Under the pieces are notes generated by a model. That model worked only from the letters and a program-made list of their open reading frames with translations, was not told the origin of the DNA and did no database searches. A DNA stretch of 12,148 nucleotides from CAYXBG01 sp964463145 (GTDB lineage Bacteria; Acidobacteriota; UBA6911; RPQK01; CBDAPI01), in NCBI GenBank assembly GCA_964463145.1, contig CAYXBG010000054.1, positions 1 through 12,148 on the forward strand, given 5' to 3'. Position 1 is the stretch's first letter, and every line of letters starts with the position of its first letter. A program made the translations under genes and the position numbers. This document shows positions 6,325 to 12,148 of the stretch, piece by piece.

Positions 6325-7890
6325 CTAGATTGACGGCCTATCCGTTTTCATCTGCAGGTCTGGACGGATTTGAGGATTGAGTGATCGCACCCACCGTCGG
6401 TTCTTCTTTTTAATTTTTTGCATCAGAGGCAACAGAATATAGAGGGCAACCATCATTACAATACCAATCCGGAGCGAATGAAAAAAACTATCCCAAAGCA
6501 GATCCATCCTCATAAGAGCTGGAATATGGGCCAGGTACGCGAGAAAGAAAACTTCCGAACGGCATGCAATTTTCCACAACAGACTGTGCCATATGGCAAA
6601 GAGCATAAACACGGGGATAACTCCCACAGGACCTAATTCTGCTAAACCCGTAGAGAGCACTATGCCAGGCATATCATTGTGTATAAATCCGTAGGGCCGA
6701 TAGAATTCACCTATAGCGTGCCTCTCTGAATAAGTGCCTTCAGGGCGCAATGTTGCTGGCAAAAAGGCTAGAGCAGAATTAAGCAGAGCTTTGCCATACA
6801 TCGGCTCCGCTCCATTATCAAAAGCCATCATTACGGAGGCAGGGAATTCAAAACCTGCCATCCGGGTCGGCCCATGGACTGCTACACTAGAAAAGAAAAG
6901 CCGAGTTGCATCCTGTGTCGAAACTGCCACGACAGAACCCAGATTGTCCATCATAGATGCTGTTGCTGCTTGTAGCCTATTCTCTCTTTGAGCATCTTTG
7001 ACGACCGTACCCAACCCCAAGAGGGCAACCAAAAGCAGTAACCCTACTCCAACCATCCGAGCTAGATATTTTGTGGACAGAGGCAAGACGGTGAGACAAA
7101 CAGCTAATAGGCAAACAATGAGGAATCCCAGTGTAGATCTCGACCTCATCATTAGCACCAATAACAGCCCCAGGGAGAGTACTGCAACACCCAGGAACCG
7201 CATAGCCCCTCTCCCTTTGAGTATTCCAACAACCGCAAGTAGCCCGCTTAAAAATACGAAGCTATACATTGTTCCAGCCAGGTATTTGTCAAATTGTGAA
7301 TTGACATCAATAAAGTAGCCGCCCACAAAATCGTAATTCCAGGATAGGTAGGCCAGCATCACAACAGCCGTAACCGCAGTGCCAAGTATGCTCTTGAACG
7401 AAACACATCGCTCTAGCAATTCATTGGCCCTCGCGGAGTCCTGCTGCGAGACTGAGCCTTGTACCATCGTTCCTCTACCGACCCTGTTAAACCTTACTAG
7501 AGACCACAAATAGACAACCAGGCCAAGGGAGGACAGAATCCCCACAAGTGTATAATTCTCAAGCGCACCTTGGTGACTTAGAATCCAGCTTTTCTGATCT
7601 GTCAAGTCGCCGATGTTCCCAAAGGTGTAAAAGGGTATGGATGTCACCAAAAATATGGCTGGAGGTGAAAGTAAAATTCTTCGCCTATGCATGAAGACCA
7701 GACCGAACGCCATAAGCCCAAAATTCAGTGCAAAAACACTTGCCAAAACAAGGTTCATTTCGGTGGGTAGTATTAGGCCCACGATAAAAACTATGAATAT
7801 AAAGGACCACACCAACGTACGGATCTTTGATCCGAAGATGACGCGGCGAGGCTTTTTTCTCATATGCTGAATGCTGGGCAGCTGATCCAC
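6325..7890 (-). CDS. Wzy-like O-antigen/oligosaccharide repeat unit polymerase
   Basis: This is a 521-residue polytopic inner-membrane protein. Hydrophobic segments at about 27-44, 46-67, 74-92, 113-132, 167-184, 207-224, 231-247, 252-270, 277-297, 421-437, 447-461 and 472-490 give roughly 12 spans. A large hydrophilic loop of about 110 residues (298-408) lies before the last spans, as is typical of Wzy and WaaL proteins, and holds conserved-looking arginines (R382, R390, R398). MMRSRSTLGFLI (247-258) and GLAELGPVGVIP (415-426) resemble segments of oligosaccharide repeat unit polymerases. Wzy joins flipped lipid-linked repeat units in the periplasm. The GTG start directly abuts the TAA of the CgeB-like gene. 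The C-terminal tail (491-521) is basic and probably cytoplasmic. Wzy proteins have poor sequence conservation; topology plus the flippase two genes upstream are the main evidence, and a WaaL-type ligase is the chief alternative. Confidence 0.82.
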   Translation of the reverse strand: MDQLPSIQHMRKKPRRVIFGSKIRTLVWSFIFIVFIVGLILPTEMNLVLASVFALNFGLMAFGLVFMHRRRILLSPPAIFLVTSIPFYTFGNIGDLTDQKSWILSHQGALENYTLVGILSSLGLVVYLWSLVRFNRVGRGTMVQGSVSQQDSARANELLERCVSFKSILGTAVTAVVMLAYLSWNYDFVGGYFIDVNSQFDKYLAGTMYSFVFLSGLLAVVGILKGRGAMRFLGVAVLSLGLLLVLMMRSRSTLGFLIVCLLAVCLTVLPLSTKYLARMVGVGLLLLVALLGLGTVVKDAQRENRLQAATASMMDNLGSVVAVSTQDATRLFFSSVAVHGPTRMAGFEFPASVMMAFDNGAEPMYGKALLNSALAFLPATLRPEGTYSERHAIGEFYRPYGFIHNDMPGIVLSTGLAELGPVGVIPVFMLFAIWHSLLWKIACRSEVFFLAYLAHIPALMRMDLLWDSFFHSLRIGIVMMVALYILLPLMQKIKKKNRRWVRSLNPQIRPDLQMKTDRPSI

Positions 7891-9009
7891 TTATTCCATA
7901 CCTTTCGACGGGAGATCCCCTGCCATATCCAGGCCAAAATGCTGGAGATATTGTCGGACGACTGGCCGATAGGAATAGTCCTCACTTAGGCAGCGCTCGC
8001 GAGCTGCTATTACGATATCTTGTCTTGCCTGATCTCGGGAGGGGTCTAGCCAATAGCCGAGCTTATATTTAAGCTCATCTGGATCGTCAAAGAACACAGC
8101 TTCATAGTCCTCTTCAAAAAAATTAAGATGTTCCTCCGTTCTCAATGCTAGCATCAATGCGCCCCCGCAGGCCGGTATTTGGAAGGTCCGACTATTATGC
8201 TGGTCCCCTAATCTGAACATCCAGTCGTCACTCTTCGGTTCAATCCTGGGCCAATGTAAAGCGATCTTCGTATTGGCATATATTACTCTAATTTCCTGCT
8301 CGTGAATCGATCTTCCTTGCCAAAATGGAAGAATGACACTAGTTTCCGGAAGTCTATTCCAAAAACCGCCCCACAAACGGAAAGAATGAGAAAAACCGTC
8401 CGCCAAGAGTTGCTCCAGAAGTTTTGCCCGATGGGGACCATTCGTTGCTACAAAAGTCACATCTGCCCCATATTTCTGATTTGCAGATCCACTGCATATT
8501 ATCGGTCGATGCGCTAGGGGATCGTAGCCAAACCGGACAATTTTGACAGCACGGGCACCAGCATTTCTAATTAGATCCTCCTGCCAACCCCTGGTAGTAC
8601 TGACAAGATCGAAATACTTCACCTTCTCAATGAATCTATCGCCTGGCCGATTCCAGGTGATATCGTGATAGAAACACATCACGGGTATACCCCGAGAACG
8701 TAATAACTCCAGAGTTTTTGTGGCAACAAAACCAGCATTACTTAAATACACTAAATCCGGTTTAAATTTTTCAGAAAGCTCCAAAAGTTGACTGTTCCAC
8801 TCGCGTCTAATGAGAGGCATCAGTGCTTTTCGGATAAGTTTCCCTGGTCTCGACCACCATTCAGCTGGATAAATAGACGTCTCATTCAGGATCCGGACAA
8901 TGGCTCCACAGTCTTCAAATGCACGGGCTATGTAAAGAGTATTTGCACCAGGCCAATATTGGCCTGCAAACAAAACACGAACACCTGTAGTTTTATCTAT
9001 CAAATTCAT
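7891..9009 (-). CDS. CgeB-like (COG4641-type) glycosyltransferase
   Basis: This is a GT-B-type glycosyltransferase of the group that includes the CgeB spore proteins and many glycan-locus enzymes. Numbered from the ATG at 9009 (372 residues), VRVLFAGQYWPGAN (10-23) is the first strand and loop, PDLVYLSN (84-91) and VMCFYHDITWNRPGDR (110-125) follow, and the donor half has YGADVTFVATNGPHR (180-194) and the hallmark HNSRTFQIPACGGALMLA (271-288) with EAVFFDDPDEL (303-313). A longer frame begins at a TTG at 9060 and adds 17 residues, but relatives begin close to VRVLFAG, and the added stretch coincides with a perfect hairpin, so I favour the ATG. Its ribosome site is weak either way. It ends flush with the polymerase start. 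It should add one sugar on the cytoplasmic face; donor and acceptor are unknown. Confidence 0.88.
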   Translation of the reverse strand: MNLIDKTTGVRVLFAGQYWPGANTLYIARAFEDCGAIVRILNETSIYPAEWWSRPGKLIRKALMPLIRREWNSQLLELSEKFKPDLVYLSNAGFVATKTLELLRSRGIPVMCFYHDITWNRPGDRFIEKVKYFDLVSTTRGWQEDLIRNAGARAVKIVRFGYDPLAHRPIICSGSANQKYGADVTFVATNGPHRAKLLEQLLADGFSHSFRLWGGFWNRLPETSVILPFWQGRSIHEQEIRVIYANTKIALHWPRIEPKSDDWMFRLGDQHNSRTFQIPACGGALMLALRTEEHLNFFEEDYEAVFFDDPDELKYKLGYWLDPSRDQARQDIVIAARERCLSEDYSYRPVVRQYLQHFGLDMAGDLPSKGME

Positions 9010-9024
9010 CAGAATCAGACTTTC

Positions 9025-9047
9025 ATCCAAGCAATAGTAGCTTGGAT
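9025..9047 (-). other. perfect 8-bp inverted repeat just before the CgeB-like gene
   Basis: ATCCAAGC at 9025-9032 and GCTTGGAT at 9040-9047 are exact inverted copies around a 7-base loop (9033-9039). In the transcript the hairpin ends 15 bases before the ATG at 9009 and lies in the 73-base gap after the flippase stop. No T-run follows, so it is not a standard terminator. A small odd palindrome, TCAACTGTTGA, lies at 9064-9074 in the same gap. A structured leader or RNA processing site is possible. Confidence 0.45.
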
Positions 9048-9082
9048 CCCGGATGCCCAAGGATCAACTGTTGACTGGTTCC

Positions 9083-10624
9083 TCATGCGGACGCCTTACC
9101 CATGCCACGCAGAACCTGAAAACCTTCATTCATCTTACTCATGAATAAATTTACCTGCGACTTTGTAAACCATAACTTCCACGCACCGACTAAAGTAAGC
9201 AAGACTACAAAGAAGACTCCCAATATACTCTCCTGCAGTCCCACTGGAGCCTCAGCAAGCGCATAAGTAACCAAAAAAACTACAGATATGGGGAGGAAGC
9301 CTCTACCTAAAACATCACTAACCAAACCTCTCCACTCGTCTGAGGTCCAGTGACAGGCTAGCCCGAAACTCCAGATAGTTCCAACTATTTGGCCTACTAT
9401 TAACCCTATAGCCGCAGCTGAAATCCCCAAATACGAGATAAGGAACCAAGCGACGAGAAGAGAAATTCCTGCAACGATGAAATGCAAGAATAGCAATTCT
9501 TTCTGATGGTTAGTTGCTAAGCCAAAAACGTTACTTACCAGAGCCGGAGCCTGTATCAACAAATATAGAACGCGCAGCTGGTTAAGCCCTACATCGATCT
9601 CAACTCTGCCGCGAGTCCAGGCAACAAGAATATCAGGCCCTAGAAGAACAATTGTCGTACCAGCAATTAAGGCCATCGTGCAAACCAATTTCAGGCCGAG
9701 TCGGTGCCACTGTACCAACCTTTTAGATTCCCCCGCTTGTGCAGCTATGGAGGTTATCTCTGGCCAGAGAACATTCATACCCTGCTGAATGACCAATCGG
9801 AGTAGATTCGTTAACATCAGTGTCGTCGTGAAAACAACAACCGCTAGGCCACCTGACGTTTTCGAGATGGCCACAATCATACCGGTGGAGAGTAGAGTAG
9901 CCGCAACAGAGACCCCAAAAAAACTGATACTAGGAATTACCAGAGCCAGAGAATCACCCCAAGAAGCCCCTGACAAGCCAATTGAGAACGGGGTCCGTCG
10001 AAAAACATCACGCAAAGCAATGATTGATACTACCCCCATCAAAAGAGCTACCATCAATGAACTGTGAACTGGCACCCCACCCAACCATGCAATCCAAAGG
10101 GGAGTACCCAGTAGAATGACTCTCTCAACAAGACTGTAGGCGAGTTGTCGTGGATACTGTTTCGCGACACGAAATAACCCCATCAGCAGGCCACCAAAAA
10201 CAGCGTACGTAGCGATGCCACCCTGAACAGCTAGGATTACTCGCGCATGCAAAGTCGACATACTAGTGATGCGCAACCATTGCATCGTGTATGGCCAGAG
10301 TACCAGGAAAAGCGTAACCAGAAACGCAAGACTACAGAGGACCAAATAAAGCCGAAGAGCTGCGTGCAAAATCCGGGTTCCTTCTTTAGTCTCTTCGCGA
10401 ACATAGCAAGCAATCATCCGATTGCCTGCGTAAGATTGCACCCCAAGATTTAGAACCGAAAGACTAGCCACCAGGCTGGTAAGAACAACCCACTCCCCGT
10501 ACATTTCCGTGCCCCAATAGGTCAAGAGCACCGGAACAGAAACAACCCTGCCTACAAGAGAGACTAAGATAATACTGCCGGACAATCCCAGACCGGAAAT
10601 TAAACGTTGTATCACAGCAATCAC
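9083..10624 (-). CDS. Wzx-like oligosaccharide flippase (MOP superfamily)
   Basis: This 513-residue membrane protein has about 14 hydrophobic segments, the usual number for MOP-family flippases. The N-terminal part reads LVGRVVSVPVLLTYWGTEMY (23-42) followed by GEWVVLTSLVASLSVLNLG (43-61), which matches the first two helices of PST/Wzx transporters, including the typical Y-G-x-W and the LNLG before a cytoplasmic loop. Further spans lie near 93-111, 128-150, 164-182, 186-205, 225-252, 257-281, 309-331, 350-371, 377-397, 399-422, 443-459 and 464-483. Wzx moves undecaprenyl-diphosphate-linked repeat units to the periplasmic leaflet. The reading frame starts at a GTG 20 bases after the carbamoyltransferase stop, with no clear ribosome site; a second GTG at codon 4 is possible. 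The TGA lies 73 bases before the next gene's preferred start. Confidence 0.9.
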   Translation of the reverse strand: MIAVIQRLISGLGLSGSIILVSLVGRVVSVPVLLTYWGTEMYGEWVVLTSLVASLSVLNLGVQSYAGNRMIACYVREETKEGTRILHAALRLYLVLCSLAFLVTLFLVLWPYTMQWLRITSMSTLHARVILAVQGGIATYAVFGGLLMGLFRVAKQYPRQLAYSLVERVILLGTPLWIAWLGGVPVHSSLMVALLMGVVSIIALRDVFRRTPFSIGLSGASWGDSLALVIPSISFFGVSVAATLLSTGMIVAISKTSGGLAVVVFTTTLMLTNLLRLVIQQGMNVLWPEITSIAAQAGESKRLVQWHRLGLKLVCTMALIAGTTIVLLGPDILVAWTRGRVEIDVGLNQLRVLYLLIQAPALVSNVFGLATNHQKELLFLHFIVAGISLLVAWFLISYLGISAAAIGLIVGQIVGTIWSFGLACHWTSDEWRGLVSDVLGRGFLPISVVFLVTYALAEAPVGLQESILGVFFVVLLTLVGAWKLWFTKSQVNLFMSKMNEGFQVLRGMGKASA

Positions 10625-10644
10625 ATATTCGATGTTTGAATACT

Positions 10645-12148
10645 TTAAGGCACGCCAGGCTGCACCCTTTTCACCACTGTCCTACCCAATACAATTCGGT
10701 CCATTTTCGTGCGAAGAAAGCAATCTAGGGCTTCCTCGGGAGTATTAACAATCGGTTCGTTTTCGTTAAAAGAAGTATTGAGAATGACGGGGACCCCTGT
10801 TAGTTGCTCGAACTCCTTTATAAGACTCCAATAGAGAGGATTGATTTTTTTCGATACGGTCTGCAAACGTCCGGTACCATCCACGTGAGTAACTGCTGGA
10901 AGCGCTTCGCGCTTCTCGGGTAGAAAAGGATAAACCTTGGCCATGAAAGGGTCGGGGTAACTAATGCTGAACCAGTCCGCCACTTTTTCTTCCAATATCG
11001 AGGGGGCAAAAGGTCTAAAGGGCTCGCGCCTTTTTATCTTCAAATTAAGAATCTCTTTCATATCCGGCCTGCGTGGATCCGCCAAAATAGATCTATTGCC
11101 GAGCGCACGAGGACCCCACTCGGACCGCCCTTGATACCAACCAACTACTTGTCCCTCTGCAAGAGCGTTGGCTGTATCTCTTACCAACGCAACTTCCTCC
11201 AACCCCTCTTGCACATTAAAATCTCCAAACTGTCCACTCCTGCCATTGGACCCAGGGATTGCCTTTGCCACTGCCTGACGTATACGACCTTCATCAAATC
11301 CCGGCCCCCAACAAGCGTGCTCCATAATAAAATTCCGTTCGTTTCCATGAACGCAATGCTGAACATATAGGGCAGACCCCAAAGCAGTGCCAGCATCACC
11401 AGCAGCCGGTTGAATATAGACATCCTCAATGTCTGCTTGATTAAATATTTTCCCGTTAGCCAGTGAGTTCATTGCACACCCGCCAGCAAGAGCTAATTTC
11501 CGTAGCCCGGTCCTCTTCTGGGTCACACGGATGAGGGAAAAGAAGCGCTCCTCGTAGACTGCTTGGACGGAGGCGGCTATATCCATATGCTTTTGCGATA
11601 GCTCTTCTCCGGTGCGCCTAGGGGAACCTAGCAGTTTTTCGAGTTTTTGGGAAAATACCCTACCTAGAAGAGGTTCTCCCCCCTCCCAGGTCATATCTAC
11701 TCCTTCTGAAAGATGGCTAAAGTAGCTTAGATCGAGACAGAATGTGCCATCTCCTAGACAAGGCACTAGCTTTCTTACCTGTGGCACGAAGCTCAAGTCA
11801 CCATAGGCGGCAAGCCCCATGACTTTGTATTCATCACCATATTTCGGAAAACCCAGGTATTGAGTAAGCGCTGTGTAGAAAAGACCCAACGAATGTGGGT
11901 AATGCACTCTCTTGAAAACCTCAATGGAGTTCCCGCGACCAACCGCAAGCATTGTAGATACAAAATCTCCAAAGCCATCCACTGTTATGCACATAGCTTC
12001 ATCCCAGGGGCAACAAAAGAAACTGGAGGCAATATGGGCTAGATGGTGCTCAACTTTATAAACTCGTGGAGGAGGACCACTCCCTCCATACACGTCCTGG
12101 ATCCGTTCCCCAAGGGATCGAACAGCCGAAAAGTTACGAATTCTCGAA
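10645..12148 (-). CDS. NodU/TobZ-type carbamoyltransferase, N-terminus cut by window edge
   Basis: The frame is open to the right edge and shows the last 500 residues; NodU/CmcH/TobZ proteins are about 550-620 long, so roughly 80-100 N-terminal residues are missing. A GTG at 12093 could be taken for a start, but the frame continues upstream of it with plausible sequence. In visible numbering HHLAH (34-38) is the metal-site motif of the Kae1-like ASKHA domain, with VDGFGDF (56-62), YKVMGLAAYGD (107-117), GGCAMNSLANGK (222-233) and PAAGDAGTALGSAL (247-260). The C-terminal carbamoyltransferase domain has SEWGPRALGNRSILADPR (342-359), PFRPFAPS (376-383) and LNTSFNENEPIVNTPEEAL (456-474). Such enzymes activate carbamoyl phosphate with ATP and place a carbamoyl group on a sugar hydroxyl. 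Its position before wzx suggests an O-carbamoylated repeat unit. The acceptor is unknown. Confidence 0.95.
   Translation of the reverse strand, partial: SRIRNFSAVRSLGERIQDVYGGSGPPPRVYKVEHHLAHIASSFFCCPWDEAMCITVDGFGDFVSTMLAVGRGNSIEVFKRVHYPHSLGLFYTALTQYLGFPKYGDEYKVMGLAAYGDLSFVPQVRKLVPCLGDGTFCLDLSYFSHLSEGVDMTWEGGEPLLGRVFSQKLEKLLGSPRRTGEELSQKHMDIAASVQAVYEERFFSLIRVTQKRTGLRKLALAGGCAMNSLANGKIFNQADIEDVYIQPAAGDAGTALGSALYVQHCVHGNERNFIMEHACWGPGFDEGRIRQAVAKAIPGSNGRSGQFGDFNVQEGLEEVALVRDTANALAEGQVVGWYQGRSEWGPRALGNRSILADPRRPDMKEILNLKIKRREPFRPFAPSILEEKVADWFSISYPDPFMAKVYPFLPEKREALPAVTHVDGTGRLQTVSKKINPLYWSLIKEFEQLTGVPVILNTSFNENEPIVNTPEEALDCFLRTKMDRIVLGRTVVKRVQPGVP

Noticed and set aside
6998..7318. Plus-strand frame of 106 codons
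   Set aside because: It mirrors the membrane spans of the polymerase; its threonine, arginine and asparagine richness is typical of the antisense of hydrophobic codons.
8788..9144. Plus-strand frame of 118 codons
   Set aside because: It is antisense to the CgeB-like gene, its hairpin leader and the flippase end; composition is unlike a real protein and no ribosome site is evident.
10626..10642. Inverted repeat TATTC/GAATA just before the flippase start
   Set aside because: Only 5 AT-rich pairs with a 7-base loop; expected by chance at this length and too weak to call a structure.
12091..12093. GTG as the start of the carbamoyltransferase
   Set aside because: The frame stays open for 18 more codons to the window edge, and the family needs about 80-100 residues before the HHLAH motif, so the true start is outside the window.

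Overview
The window is a stretch of a surface-polysaccharide biosynthesis locus (O-antigen, capsule or exopolysaccharide of the Wzx/Wzy type). Eleven genes are all read from the minus strand, from right to left, and cover almost every base. Both ends cut through a gene: the right edge removes the N-terminus of a carbamoyltransferase and the left edge removes most of an aminotransferase, so the locus continues on both sides. The Wzx flippase, the Wzy-like polymerase and a WaaE/KdtX-like glycosyltransferase suggest a Gram-negative bacterium. Base composition is moderate and no gene here identifies the phylum, so I leave it open. I see no rRNA, tRNA, CRISPR array, transposase or attachment site.

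In transcription order: NodU/TobZ-type carbamoyltransferase (10645-12148, 5' partial); Wzx-like flippase (9083-10624); CgeB-like glycosyltransferase (7891-9009); Wzy-like polymerase (6325-7890); radical SAM protein with a twitch/SPASM-type C-terminus (5227-6240); two GT4 glycosyltransferases (4083-5216 and 2779-4029); two unrelated class I SAM methyltransferases (2134-2778 and 1372-2037); a GT2 glycosyltransferase (494-1375); and a DegT/DnrJ/EryC1/StrS aminotransferase (1-484, 3' partial). Gaps are 0 to 96 bases and two genes overlap by 4 bases, so a single polycistronic operon is likely. No stretch over 100 bases lacks a gene, and I found no convincing internal promoter or rho-independent terminator.

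Inferred joint role: the four glycosyltransferases assemble a repeat unit on a lipid carrier on the cytoplasmic face of the inner membrane. The carbamoyltransferase, methyltransferases, radical SAM enzyme and aminotransferase make or decorate its sugars. Wzx flips the lipid-linked unit and Wzy polymerises it in the periplasm. The initiating phosphoglycosyltransferase, chain-length regulator, export and nucleotide-sugar genes are not in the window.

The least ordinary part is the radical SAM enzyme. Its visible cysteines fit a one-auxiliary-cluster twitch domain, as in the aminocyclitol dehydrogenase BtrN, and the same operon holds a DegT-family aminotransferase. That recalls the BtrN/BtrS oxidise-then-aminate logic of butirosin biosynthesis, here placed in a polysaccharide locus. 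This is a hypothesis from motifs and context only.
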